DNA of 55,161 nucleotides, from the NCBI GenBank assembly GCA_029260435.1, contig JAJDDG010000172.1, positions 1-55,161 on the forward strand. Direction: 5' to 3'. A program made the position numbers and the translations under genes. This DNA is from Phycisphaerales bacterium (GTDB taxonomy: Bacteria > Planctomycetota > Phycisphaerae > Phycisphaerales > UBA1924). Below, one piece after another: positions 47,250-55,161 of the stretch. The first letter of the stretch is position 1. Every line of letters starts with the position of its first letter. A model generated the notes under the pieces. It was not told the DNA's origin and made no database searches. It saw only the letters and a program-made list of their open reading frames with translations.

Positions 47250-49274
47250 ATGCCCGCGGCAGACAAACTCAGGCAGGTGATGACTGGCGGCGGCGGGTTG
47301 CGATCGTTGGGGGCACCTGCGCGCCCGACAAACTTGACCCCAGAGGGCGGCCCTAGCACGAGTTTCCCCGGGAACATTGGTTCAGAGAACCCCAGGTTTG
47401 TGCAGGCCGGCGCCGAGAACGAAGCTATCAACCAGCGCGTTGAGCAGCAACGCAAGGTTGGTGGCGTGATTGCTGAGATGACAGGTGGCATGGGTGGTGG
47501 CGGTCTTCTCGCAATGGGCGGTAGGCGATTGGGGTTGCAAGGGTTCAAGGCTTTGATGGCGGCGCGGATGGCAGGCGCTGGTATTGGTGAAGGTGCCGTG
47601 AGTGGCGCGCTTGCAGGCCCCGACGAAGACTTGTTCACGCGAGCTGCCGAAGGCGCGGCGCGAGGTGCGCTCGGTGAGGCCCTTGGCGTCCCCGCGGAAC
47701 GTTTTGTATTGCGACCGCTCGGCCGGCAGGTGGGTAAGTTGCCGGGGTTCCGCAAGATTATGGCACCGTTCAAGGGGCAGCTTGAGGCCGGTGCCGAAGA
47801 AGCCTCTCGCACATTGCAGGCTCACGGTGCGACGCCGACGCCCGGCCAACTCGTAGACAACACGTTGCTCGATGAGTTTGAGAACATTGCCGAGGCAAGT
47901 GTGTTTGGTGGTGTACGGTTGCGTAATGTCCGTGGTCGCGCAGAGAACGTGGCTAGTGGACTTATCGAGGATCTTGTCTCGCGAGCCAAGGTTGCGACTC
48001 CCAAAGAGTCTGGTGAGTTGTTGCAGTTGGCCCTCCAAAACCGGGTAGATATCCACCAACGCGCCATCCGTGGCAGATTCAAAAAACTCGAAAAGGTCGC
48101 TGGTTCTAAGAAAGTCAACATCGGTAACACCCAGAAGCTAGCGGCGATTTTCAAGAAGAGCCTCGACAAGGGGTTGAAGTCACAGACTGGCACGGCCCGA
48201 GCCGTCACTGGTGATGTACTCGACCGCGGTTCTCGTACAGTCACACCCGCCCGTGAGGGAGTTCCTCTTTTCACTAGCTCCGGCGCCGACACACCCGAGA
48301 TCATTGGCGCGAGGATTAGCGAGACACTAAATAAAGTTGAGATCAGTTTCAGTGAGTCGGTGCAACTGCGGTCCGACTTGTTGTCTATTGGGCGAGTCTC
48401 GGGGGATGCGTTACCGGCACGCACACAGGCTATGGCGAAGGGCCTTGCTAGTATGTTGGACCGCAACATGGAGACTGCGGCCCGTGCTGCCGGGCCAGAG
48501 GTGCTTGGGTTGTGGCGTAACGCGAACGCACTAGCAAACACTGGCCACACTGCGTTCAACAACGGCGTGATGAAAAAGCTCATTGAGGAAGCTGACCCCG
48601 AGGCGATAGTGAATTTGGCAGTTCGCAACAATCGGCCGAGTCGGATTCACAAGGTCCGAGGGTTTGTTGAGCAAGCTATCGCGGCTGGTCGTGCCGACCC
48701 CAATACTTGGAAAGCTGTGCAAGGCGAATGGCTAGACAAGACGTTCCGTGCTGCAAGGGATGTTGAGAAGGGTGGGATCTCGGGGAAGCGGTTGCTAGGT
48801 GAGATCGAGAAACTTGGCGATGAAGCTGGCAAGGAGTTGTTCCCTGGTGGCGGGTTGGCTGCGTTCACTGGATACGCGAGGACACTTGCATCAACGCAAC
48901 GGAAGGCCGGCCCTGGACAAACGTTCGCCATCGCATTGAAGCTCGCGCAGTTTGGCGCGGTGCTTGACATCGCAGGTGGTTCCGAGTCGGGATTCGATCG
49001 TACCAGCGGCGCCGTGATTCTTGGGCCGTTGGCACTGTCGTTTTTGTTCACGAACCCGCGAGCTGTGCGTTGGTTGACAGTTGGGTCTACAGTGCCGGCC
49101 GGCACTCGGACGGCGAGCCGTGCTGTCGGTCAACTTGTCTCGAACCTCGACCAACTACTGCCGGCTGGTAGCGCATTCGCAACCGAAGGGGTGCAGGGCT
49201 CAACGGCTGAAGCACCGACCAACGACCCGAATCGGCGCTCAGACCGCTTGCTACAGGCATTGCAATCGCGCTAG
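47250..49274 (+). CDS. Large internal virion/ejection protein candidate, 674 aa
   Basis: Contains Gly-zipper membrane-like segments (MTGGMGGGGLLAMGGRRLGL, MAGAGIGEGAVSGALAGPDE) followed by long helices (LEAGAEEASRTLQAHG, VASGLIEDLVSRAKVATP). No enzymatic domain is recognised. Gly-zipper regions are typical of phage proteins that form a channel across the envelope. The gene uses many TTG and A/T-ending codons compared with the GC-rich capsid region, so it may have been exchanged as a block. Confidence 0.6.
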   Translation: MPAADKLRQVMTGGGGLRSLGAPARPTNLTPEGGPSTSFPGNIGSENPRFVQAGAENEAINQRVEQQRKVGGVIAEMTGGMGGGGLLAMGGRRLGLQGFKALMAARMAGAGIGEGAVSGALAGPDEDLFTRAAEGAARGALGEALGVPAERFVLRPLGRQVGKLPGFRKIMAPFKGQLEAGAEEASRTLQAHGATPTPGQLVDNTLLDEFENIAEASVFGGVRLRNVRGRAENVASGLIEDLVSRAKVATPKESGELLQLALQNRVDIHQRAIRGRFKKLEKVAGSKKVNIGNTQKLAAIFKKSLDKGLKSQTGTARAVTGDVLDRGSRTVTPAREGVPLFTSSGADTPEIIGARISETLNKVEISFSESVQLRSDLLSIGRVSGDALPARTQAMAKGLASMLDRNMETAARAAGPEVLGLWRNANALANTGHTAFNNGVMKKLIEEADPEAIVNLAVRNNRPSRIHKVRGFVEQAIAAGRADPNTWKAVQGEWLDKTFRAARDVEKGGISGKRLLGEIEKLGDEAGKELFPGGGLAAFTGYARTLASTQRKAGPGQTFAIALKLAQFGAVLDIAGGSESGFDRTSGAVILGPLALSFLFTNPRAVRWLTVGSTVPAGTRTASRAVGQLVSNLDQLLPAGSAFATEGVQGSTAEAPTNDPNRRSDRLLQALQSR

Positions 49275-49279
49275 GGTGC

Positions 49280-49303
49280 CCGGGACGACTCACCGTCTCC
49301 CGG
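49280..49303 (+). terminator. Hairpin after the ejection-protein gene
   Basis: CCGGGA-c-GAC (49280-49289) pairs with GTC-TCCCGG (49295-49303) with one bulged base and a 5-base loop, in the 39-base gap between the last virion-type gene and the final rightward gene. It may lower expression of the latter. Confidence 0.45.
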
Positions 49304-49313
49304 AGGCCCCAGG

Positions 49314-50420
49314 ATGTCCGACCCCACGCCCGTGCCCAACACGTTCCTCGTGCTCTCGCTCACCCACAGCCTACTGCCATTGGCCGCCCGCTTAGAGGAC
49401 GCTGGGCACAATGCCCTCGTGCTCGCCGACCGAGACCCATACGAGCTGTGCTGGGAGGGTCGGTTCGGGGGCAAGCTCCTCACCGGGGGCGAGAAAGCCC
49501 CCAATGGCAAGGGCCGGCAGGCGATCGAGATCGCGGCGCGGCAGCATGGGGCGACGGTGGTCACCGACTCCCATCGCTGGACGAAGGCGCTGGGCGAGGC
49601 GCCTGACGTGTGGGGCGCAGAGCCACTGGAGGGCACAGCCGGCAAGCTCGTGTTGGGTGGGTGGAACAGCCCCACGGGGGGGCCGGCGGCCCATCACCTC
49701 TGGGTGGCGCACGGCGGCGGTGGCGTGCCCTCGGGGGGGATGCTCATGGCAGTGCCGCAGGGTGCGTTCGGGGAGGCGCTAGAGGCCACGCTCGCGGTCA
49801 AGCTGGCCGAGGATGGCCCGTGCGGCCCTTGGCGAGCCCACTTGGACTTCCGGGACGGGGCATGGGAATTGGTGGGCCTAGAGCGCGGCTGGCAAGACCT
49901 CCACTGGCAGGCCATGGATCAAGCGTGGCCGGGCGGGGTGGTGGGGATGCTCGCCGGGGACGTGGCTCCCCCGAGGGCCCAGTTCGTGTTCGTCGGCACT
50001 GTGGCCGTGCCGCCGTGGCCATACGCACCCCTCGGGCCGAGGGCCAGCGATGAGCCGGCCCGGCACGGGGACCATCGGCGGGAGTGGCTGGCGGCGCAGC
50101 GCACGCTCCGGTGGGTGGCTGAGACGAAGCTGCCCGAGGAATTGCTCCACACCCCTGGGACATATCTCCACGATGTCCGCATGGATGACGCACCACGGGG
50201 CAGTGGTGGGCTGCGGCTCGCGGGCGTGGACGGCCGGGTGGCGGTGGTGGCTGGGGCGAGCGACCTCCCTGTGTTGGCGCACGCGGCGTGTCAGCAGCGG
50301 GGGGAGGTATTGGCAGCAGGTATGCCAAATGCCATCGTGCCGCCGCTTATTGCGGAGGAGTTAAGGCCGTTGCTCGTGGGGCTGGCGCAGATGGGTGTGC
50401 GGTTGGCGGAGGTGTACTAG
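49314..50420 (+). CDS. Unknown protein, possibly ATP-grasp/PurD-like, 368 aa
   Basis: Begins TFLVLSLTHSLLPLAARLED, a Rossmann-like opening, then AGHNALVLADRDPYELCWEG. Later segments (DGPCGPWRAHLDFRDGAWEL, VFVGTVAVPPWPYAP, GVDGRVAVVAGASDLPVLAH) recall in order the Lys/Glu core, substrate-facing strand and terminal G-G-R-V segment of phosphoribosylamine-glycine ligase. The key ATP-grasp residues are not clear, so the idea is tentative. It is the last gene of the rightward arm and shares CTAG with the convergent helicase gene. Confidence 0.55.
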   Translation: MSDPTPVPNTFLVLSLTHSLLPLAARLEDAGHNALVLADRDPYELCWEGRFGGKLLTGGEKAPNGKGRQAIEIAARQHGATVVTDSHRWTKALGEAPDVWGAEPLEGTAGKLVLGGWNSPTGGPAAHHLWVAHGGGGVPSGGMLMAVPQGAFGEALEATLAVKLAEDGPCGPWRAHLDFRDGAWELVGLERGWQDLHWQAMDQAWPGGVVGMLAGDVAPPRAQFVFVGTVAVPPWPYAPLGPRASDEPARHGDHRREWLAAQRTLRWVAETKLPEELLHTPGTYLHDVRMDDAPRGSGGLRLAGVDGRVAVVAGASDLPVLAHAACQQRGEVLAAGMPNAIVPPLIAEELRPLLVGLAQMGVRLAEVY

Positions 50421-52285
50421 ACCCTGGGCTCCGCGCCCTCGGCCCCCTCGCCCAACGGGTCCTCCCCACTCTCCCCAAGCACATCCACCGCCCAAAGCTC
50501 CTTCGTCTTCGGGCCCTTGGTGTTCTCGCTCATCCGCCACTGCACCACCCCGGTCTCCATCATGTCATCCACGAGGGCCTTGGCGCCCTTGGCGCCGTGG
50601 GTGCGGCGAGCCCAGGTGCGGATGGTGCCCACCGACACGGGCTCCCCGGTGCGCTCATTCAGCTTGCGGACCTGCGCCATGATGTCCTCGACGGCTTTGT
50701 CTTCGGCGTGTTGGCCCACGCGGGAGAAACACGCTGGGAGGAACTGTTCCTCGTGTTGGAGAATCGTGATGGCTTGGTCGAGGGCGTCGGCGTCGATGGG
50801 CCAGGAGCCTTCACGCTCCAAGTCAATCTCGGTGGGTTCTTCGGTGCGACCGTGCAAGGCATTGGACATCGTGAGGACCATGGCGAGCTTGAGCAGGTGC
50901 GGCACCCGGCGTTTGTAATACGGGACCATCCGCATGTCCTTGGGGTGGCGGATGAGGTTGTGGGTTTCGCGTTTGAAGGGGATGTAGAAACGGTCGGCCG
51001 CGGCGTCGGTCAGCTCCATTTCCATTTCGCAGGGGAGGAGCATCCAAGGGACTAGCAACCGGGCGAGTTGCTCCCGGCGTGCCGGGTCGAGGGGCGGCGC
51101 GCCCCGCGCATAGTACCGTTCGTCATGGTCATCGGGCCGATGCACGTACATCACTCGGGACATGAAGCCACCGGCGAACGCGTCCTCGGTGATGCTGCGG
51201 TTGAGCCACTCCAGCGTGGTGCCGCCCATGAAGGTGAGGCACAGGTCTGCGAGCTTGCCGTACTCTTGGGTGACGGCGCCGCGGCCGGAGGGCTTGTCTT
51301 GGCAATTGTAGAAGTCCGTGAGCAGGGCGATGATGTTCTCTGGGGCGTGGGTTTTTTTGCCGAACAGGGTGACCAACTCGTCGTTCGCCAAGTACCCGAT
51401 GGACTGGCGAGACTTGACGGTGACGATCTTGTCCCGTTCCAGCTCAATGTTCCGGGTGGCGAGCGCCAACTCCTGCATGAGTTTGGCGTCGGTGACTTTG
51501 CTCGTGAGTACATTGATTGTGCGGTCGTCCGGGAGGTGCGCCATGTTGGGGAGCGTGCCGGAGAGGCGGTCGTAGATCAGCCGGTCCACAATATCGTTGG
51601 CACGTTCGAGGATGGGTTGGCCGACAGTCTTGAGGGCGGTGGACTTTCCGATCGCGCTAGGCCCCACCATGATCGTGTAGTGGTTTGGGTAGATGAAATA
51701 GAACCCCTCCTCGTTGCAGTAGAGGTTCCGGCGAGCGGCCGCGCCTAGCATCCCCACGGCCGTCCAAAAGTCATACCCCATGGGCACGGGGGTCTCTTGG
51801 GAATACTCCAAGTACGCGCCGATCCAGCCCGTCGTCGGGTACACGGACTCGTGGGCCAGCCTCGGCCCCGGCTCCACGTACTTGGCCTTGAGGGCGGTGC
51901 GGAGGTCTCGGTCCCGGGTGAGGGAGATCAGGTACTCCAGCCGCACCGGGTCGATGTTGAAGGCCGTGCAGGCTGCGCCGGCGAGGGCCGCACCTTCGTT
52001 CCCTGGGAGCATATCAGCGAACTCCCGGACGTACCGGATTGCCCAGACCTGAGCGTTGATGTCCTTGTGGATGCTCGGGCCTTCGAGCACCCGACGCACC
52101 CGGGTGGTGTACGGCTTGAGGTCAACCGTGGTGCCGTCGAGGATGCGTTGGGAGAGGTTGACCCATTCGGAGAGCCGGCGGATCGGGGGGGCGAGCGGGT
52201 CCGGCGATGCGCCGCGGATTAGCGATAGGCTGCCCTCGCGGGCGCGCTGCGTGTCGCTAATGGACGGAGGAGTCTTGGCCGCCAC
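50417..52285 (-). CDS. DUF3987-type helicase/ATPase
   Basis: 622 aa from the GTG at 52285, which has GGAGGG 6 bases upstream (a GTG at 52300 lacks a clear site). Walker A is MVGPSAIGKSTALKTVG near residues 208-224. The surrounding PMGYDFWTAVGMLGAAARRN and the later LCLTFMGGTTLEWLNRSITE, then FAGGFMSRVMYV, are hallmarks of the DUF3987 (YfjI-like) family of phage primase-helicase ATPases. The C-terminus contains a winged-helix-like segment (VSVGTIRTWARRTHGAKGAK). It likely serves as replicative helicase beside the family A polymerase; no separate primase was seen. Confidence 0.75.
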   Translation of the reverse strand: MAAKTPPSISDTQRAREGSLSLIRGASPDPLAPPIRRLSEWVNLSQRILDGTTVDLKPYTTRVRRVLEGPSIHKDINAQVWAIRYVREFADMLPGNEGAALAGAACTAFNIDPVRLEYLISLTRDRDLRTALKAKYVEPGPRLAHESVYPTTGWIGAYLEYSQETPVPMGYDFWTAVGMLGAAARRNLYCNEEGFYFIYPNHYTIMVGPSAIGKSTALKTVGQPILERANDIVDRLIYDRLSGTLPNMAHLPDDRTINVLTSKVTDAKLMQELALATRNIELERDKIVTVKSRQSIGYLANDELVTLFGKKTHAPENIIALLTDFYNCQDKPSGRGAVTQEYGKLADLCLTFMGGTTLEWLNRSITEDAFAGGFMSRVMYVHRPDDHDERYYARGAPPLDPARREQLARLLVPWMLLPCEMEMELTDAAADRFYIPFKRETHNLIRHPKDMRMVPYYKRRVPHLLKLAMVLTMSNALHGRTEEPTEIDLEREGSWPIDADALDQAITILQHEEQFLPACFSRVGQHAEDKAVEDIMAQVRKLNERTGEPVSVGTIRTWARRTHGAKGAKALVDDMMETGVVQWRMSENTKGPKTKELWAVDVLGESGEDPLGEGAEGAEPRV

Positions 52286-52460
52286 TGGTGCCCTCCGCAC
52301 TGAACAGGTTGATGAGTTCGTCTGTGCGGTTGGCGGCGTTGGTCAAGTGGGCGGTCAGGAATTCGGTTTGTTGGATTAGGTTGGCTAGTTCGGTTGTTAG
52401 GTCGTCGATTTGGCGTTGCATGGCGAGTAGCTCGGTCAGGGCGGTGATGCGGTCAGTCAT
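52257..52460 (-). CDS. Small coiled-coil protein, 67 aa
   Basis: MTDRITALTELLAMQRQIDD, then LTTELANLIQQTEFLTAHLT, a nearly perfect heptad coiled coil. The ATG overlaps the polymerase stop by 8 bases (ATGACTGA), and its own end overlaps the helicase start. It may bridge polymerase and helicase, by position only. Confidence 0.6.
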   Translation of the reverse strand: MTDRITALTELLAMQRQIDDLTTELANLIQQTEFLTAHLTNAANRTDELINLFSAEGTSGGQDSSVH

Positions 52461-54417
52461 GGTAATGGTCCAACTCCCCCCAGCTCGGCCCGACCTCGGG
52501 ATCAGTGACGAACACCATCCCCCCAAGCTCAGCCACCGGGGCTTCCATGATAGCACGAGCAGTTGACACAGTGTGTGCCACAAGGTGGTCGGGCACCTCA
52601 AAGTACAGCGCGTCGTGGTGCTGGAGGATGGCGGGCAGGCCGGCGCGGTGGCACTTGATCTCCGCGGTGCGGATGATCTCTCGGGCTGTGCTCTGGATAT
52701 GCCAATTCCACACGAACCGTTCCAAGTCGTTGCTCCAGGGGGCGGTGAGGTACAGCCGACGGCCCCATGGGTTCTCGATCCAGCGGCGCGAGCGTGCCTG
52801 CCGGGACACTTCGCTGCGCCACACGATGACGTTGGGGTGCCCGGCGAACCAACGGCGGGCCTGCGCGACGCGCTGCTCGGCGGTGAGGTCGAGGGTAGGG
52901 GGGAGGCGGTCTCGGCACCGTTCGCAGGGGCAGAAGACTTTGCCTTTCACCGTGGCCGGATCGCCGCCGTACTGGATGGTGCCATAGCGGAACCCCTTGG
53001 CGAGGCCGCGGCGGCCGGCGAAGCCTTCGGGATTTGGCACACGGAGTGCCACAACAGCCTCGGGGGGCTCACCTAGCAACTCGGCCGCCGTGCGGACGTG
53101 GATGTCCCACACCGGGTCGTGCGTCTCGTCGTGCTTGGCGAACGTGGCTAGGTCCTTGGTGTCCTCCGTGAGGTGGGCGAACACGCGGGACTCGATGGCG
53201 GAGTAGTCGAGGCCGACGATGGAGTGGCCGGGCCGTGCGCGCACGATGTGTCGGATCTCGCTAGGCCAACTATGAACCGGGGGGTCCGCGTAGCTGTGTC
53301 GGCCGCCGCGTTGGTGGTCGAGCTTTATTCTGGGATAAACCCGGTAGTGCCTAGTGGGTTTCTCTCCTCGGCGATTTCCTTGAGCGCCGCCCCGAATAGT
53401 CTTGTTTCGATTGACCAGTCCAACATCTTTTTCAAGAGTGCCTCCGCTTGCTCGTTCGTTAGGCTGCCGTATTCCACGTCGGAGTATAGACTTTGCTCCA
53501 CTGCGGACATTACTAGACGCAAGAACGGCCCCTTGAGCATGAAGCCGATCTCGTCGAGATTCGGCAGTACCTTGTAGAATGTCGGAGTTGCTACTTTCGG
53601 TTTCGGCATCGGTCACCTCTATGACTTGTGGGTCCAAGTATTGTTGGTCAATCTGCTCCAACCGCGCCCGGTGCATGAGGCGGTGGATCACAGGTGTCGC
53701 CCGTTCGATTCGCTCCGCCTCGGCTTTGCTCGTGGGCTTGCGCTGGAGAATCCTGTTCAGTGCGTCTTGGTTCACGCTGGCGGCGCCGCCCGGGGTCTTG
53801 GTGCTGGGGCGCAGCCCGAGGGCGCCGAACAGCCACCGTCGGATGTGTGCGTCGGAGCCCGGGTTGAAGCCTAGCTGTTTGCCTTTGGCGTCCTTGATGT
53901 CGTGGGGAAGATCCTTTGCCAGTTTCGACCACTCTGATTTCGTGAAGGGAGCAGGTCGGCGAGAGATTCGTCCCTTGGGATGAGCCTTGCTAGGCTTGAG
54001 GCGTTTACTGGGTGCTTTGCCGAACCACCCGGGAATTCCCAAGTCTGGGTTGACCCAAGCAAGAGTCTGTAACGCACAGGCGACACGAACACGGAGTCCG
54101 TCGTGGTGCTCGGCAAACAGTCTTCGCAGCTCCGAGTCGGTCTCGCGAAGCTCGGCGCGGAGCTTCCGGCGGTAGGCAGTCTTACGCGCTGGGTCATATG
54201 GCAGTCCTCTCGCTTGCATCGCCAGCACACTGGGCACCGTGGCCCAAGTGCGGGTGCGGTAGAATTCCCATTGGCCTCTGGCCTCCAGTGCTCGGCGCAG
54301 GGCTTTGGCGCCACGGATGGTGGCAACGCAATCGGCGGCATTGTAGGCAACAAGTATGTCGTGTGGGACGTTAAGCCATGTATGACTCGATGTAACACGA
54401 GCATTACTAACAGCCAA
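52453..54417 (-). CDS. Family A DNA polymerase, C-terminal part with exonuclease motif III (split gene)
   Basis: 654 aa if started at the TTG at 54417 (GGGGAG 9 bases upstream); no ATG exists before the polymerase domain. Residues 21-30 (ILVAYNAADC) are exonuclease motif III, whose motifs I-II are in the gene at 1375-2019. The palm has VGLDYSAIESR (motif A, about residue 403), the O-helix LAKGFRYGTIQYGG, and QHHDALYFEV (motif C, about residue 600). Residues 269-364 lack polymerase similarity, are Arg/Gly/Ser-rich and coincide with a 94-codon frame in another frame. It replicates the phage genome, presumably with the separate exonuclease and UDG fragments. Confidence 0.85.
   Translation of the reverse strand: MAVSNARVTSSHTWLNVPHDILVAYNAADCVATIRGAKALRRALEARGQWEFYRTRTWATVPSVLAMQARGLPYDPARKTAYRRKLRAELRETDSELRRLFAEHHDGLRVRVACALQTLAWVNPDLGIPGWFGKAPSKRLKPSKAHPKGRISRRPAPFTKSEWSKLAKDLPHDIKDAKGKQLGFNPGSDAHIRRWLFGALGLRPSTKTPGGAASVNQDALNRILQRKPTSKAEAERIERATPVIHRLMHRARLEQIDQQYLDPQVIEVTDAETESSNSDILQGTAESRRDRLHAQGAVLASSNVRSGAKSILRRGIRQPNERASGGTLEKDVGLVNRNKTIRGGAQGNRRGEKPTRHYRVYPRIKLDHQRGGRHSYADPPVHSWPSEIRHIVRARPGHSIVGLDYSAIESRVFAHLTEDTKDLATFAKHDETHDPVWDIHVRTAAELLGEPPEAVVALRVPNPEGFAGRRGLAKGFRYGTIQYGGDPATVKGKVFCPCERCRDRLPPTLDLTAEQRVAQARRWFAGHPNVIVWRSEVSRQARSRRWIENPWGRRLYLTAPWSNDLERFVWNWHIQSTAREIIRTAEIKCHRAGLPAILQHHDALYFEVPDHLVAHTVSTARAIMEAPVAELGGMVFVTDPEVGPSWGELDHYHD
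53325..53609 (-). CDS. 94-aa ORF nested in an insertion within the polymerase gene
   Basis: An ATG frame offset from the polymerase frame encodes a well-formed amphipathic protein: TFYKVLPNLDEIGFMLKGPF, LRLVMSAVEQSLYSDVEYGS, then NEQAEALLKKMLDWSIETRL. It starts where polymerase similarity stops (after DPQVIEVTD) and ends where it resumes (RVYPRIKLDH). Its base composition is lower in GC than the polymerase and like the nearby HNH gene. GAGGTGA lies close upstream of the ATG. It may be an inserted gene that left the outer frame open. Confidence 0.6.
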   Translation of the reverse strand: MPKPKVATPTFYKVLPNLDEIGFMLKGPFLRLVMSAVEQSLYSDVEYGSLTNEQAEALLKKMLDWSIETRLFGAALKEIAEERNPLGTTGFIPE

Positions 54418-54895
54418 GGTACTTGTCTCCCCATAGTTCTCGGTAGAGTCTCTTAGCCGCTTCTGCCGCTGAACTTTCTTCGTGATGATACGCAGGACTG
54501 GCGTAGTGCATGTGCCCGTCCTTAGCAGCCTTAGCAATCCAACGTTGATGTCGTTTTGACCAATGGACCCCACGATGCTTGGAAGTTTTCCCGGGCGACT
54601 TCCTCGTATTCGCCAAGTTGGCACCCCAAGTCACAACTCTGAGGTTCTTTCGTTGGTTGTTCAATCCATTACCACTACGATGATCGACGACTAACGGGGG
54701 TTTCGGCTCGCCCATGAGTTGTCGGTGCATCAACACAGAGCGCTTGCTCCCATCCGGCATTGGTTGTTTCCGGTAGGCATACCCAACACGAGAATCGTTG
54801 GTTGCCATGAACGTCCATTTCCAACGAGAGAGGACTTTGTAGTCAGCGTCATCAACAAGTGCGTACTTACCCTGAGAAAGTCGGAGTTTTCGCAT
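54407..54895 (-). CDS. HNH homing endonuclease with AP2-like C-terminus
   Basis: 162 aa. HRQLMGEPKPPLVVDHRSGN, then GLNNQRKNLRVVTWGANLAN, is the HNH core (VDHxxGxxxDNRxxNLR type). SKHRGVHWSKRHQRWIAKAA followed by HHEESSAAEAAKRL is an AP2/ERF-like DNA-binding domain. The opening KYALVDDADYKVLSRWKWTF is the usual N-terminal segment of this family. The gene is A/T-rich for this genome. It directly abuts the polymerase fragment that begins inside the exonuclease domain, so its insertion probably caused that split. Confidence 0.9.
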   Translation of the reverse strand: MRKLRLSQGKYALVDDADYKVLSRWKWTFMATNDSRVGYAYRKQPMPDGSKRSVLMHRQLMGEPKPPLVVDHRSGNGLNNQRKNLRVVTWGANLANTRKSPGKTSKHRGVHWSKRHQRWIAKAAKDGHMHYASPAYHHEESSAAEAAKRLYRELWGDKYLGC

Positions 54896-54926
54896 TGACC
54901 CAATATAACAATGTGACTACTTGGAA

Positions 54927-55121
54927 TCAACTCCCACCCAGCACCGCCCTCGCCGCTGCCTCCGCGGCCTCGCGCCAGCCGAGCGCGGACATGAACTGCT
55001 CCCCATCAATCCGCACGTTGAATGACATTGGCTCCTCCCACAGGTCATAGTCCCGGGCGTGCCCCCCCGCGACGAGCCCCAGGAGGAGTGTGTCGGCAAG
55101 CTCTAGGTCTAGATCAGCCAA
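54927..55121 (-). CDS. Hypothetical protein spanning the contig junction, 64 aa
   Basis: A TTG start one base after the stop of the gene at 103-324 (in circular coordinates) gives MADLDLELADTLLLGLVAGG then WREAAEAAARAVLGG; an ATG at codon 32 (MSFNVRIDGEQFMSALGW) is an alternative. The N-terminal half can form a hydrophobic helix and the C-terminal part is helical. Its 3' two thirds also appear at bases 1-101 because of the terminal overlap. Unknown function. Confidence 0.5.
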   Translation of the reverse strand: MADLDLELADTLLLGLVAGGHARDYDLWEEPMSFNVRIDGEQFMSALGWREAAEAAARAVLGGS

Positions 55122-55161
55122 CTCATACGTCCTTGACGATTTCTTCGTAGACCTTCCATAC
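55021..55161. repeat. 141-bp terminal direct repeat, right copy
   Basis: Exact copy of bases 1-141. Joining the two copies gives a 55,020-bp circle and makes the leftward gene chain continuous from base 103 into 55121. A true short terminal repeat of the virion DNA cannot be excluded from sequence alone. Confidence 0.95.

Noticed and set aside
54407..54895. HNH gene inside a group I intron of the polymerase gene
   Set aside because: The upstream exonuclease fragment lies beyond five other genes (two HNH or exonuclease genes among them), so no single intron could join the parts, and no intron core was recognised.

Overview
The window is one complete tailed-bacteriophage genome (Caudoviricetes, most likely a podovirus) from a GC-rich, uncultured source. 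The first 141 bases recur exactly as the last 141 bases, which is what a circular contig looks like when an assembler leaves one k-mer of overlap. The unique genome is therefore 55,020 bp, and genes at the two ends are neighbours. A short tail is inferred because the portal, adaptor, nozzle-like protein and large internal (ejection-type) proteins are present, while no tape measure, tail tube, sheath or baseplate gene is visible. No integrase, transposase, tRNA or CRISPR array was recognised, so a lytic life style is the simplest reading. One small Cro-like HTH protein and one ribbon-helix-helix protein are the only evident regulators. The host is unknown.

Two transcription arms diverge from a non-coding region at about 19.15-20.1 kb and converge at 50.42 kb, where the two last genes share the bases CTAG. 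The leftward arm runs from 19146 down to 103, crosses the contig ends, and continues from 55121 to 50417. Its first 9 kb (18.2 to 8 kb) is a tightly packed chain of small genes joined by 4-base (ATGA/GTGA) or 8-base overlaps. It includes a SPOUT-type RNA methyltransferase, several membrane or lipoprotein genes and a set of tandem coiled-coil paralogues. Next come a Cas4/RecB-like nuclease, a Sak4-like RecA-fold ATPase, a possible ssDNA-binding protein, a GroES-like co-chaperonin, a split uracil-DNA glycosylase, a MazG-like protein, exonucleases, two HNH homing endonucleases, a family A DNA polymerase that is itself split, and a DUF3987-type helicase.

The rightward arm carries the ribbon-helix-helix regulator, terminase small and large subunits, portal, scaffold-like protein, decoration protein and major capsid protein. 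Then follows an unusual run of adhesin- or fibre-like proteins, five of which begin with Sec-type signal peptides or hydrophobic leaders, and one of which is an SGNH hydrolase. A lysis cassette comes next (coiled-coil membrane protein, M15-type peptidase, holin-like protein, lipoprotein), then adaptor, nozzle-like, cupin-like and internal virion proteins, ending with a protein of unknown function.

The non-coding region between the arms holds sigma70-like promoters, an AT-rich block, direct repeats, a cluster of GC-rich hairpins, and a phased array of 11-bp repeats directly upstream of the ribbon-helix-helix gene. It is the best candidate for a combined origin and regulatory switch. The most unusual features are the dispersed pieces of a UDG-exonuclease-polymerase replication protein, the open reading frame nested inside the polymerase gene, and the signal-peptide-bearing structural genes.
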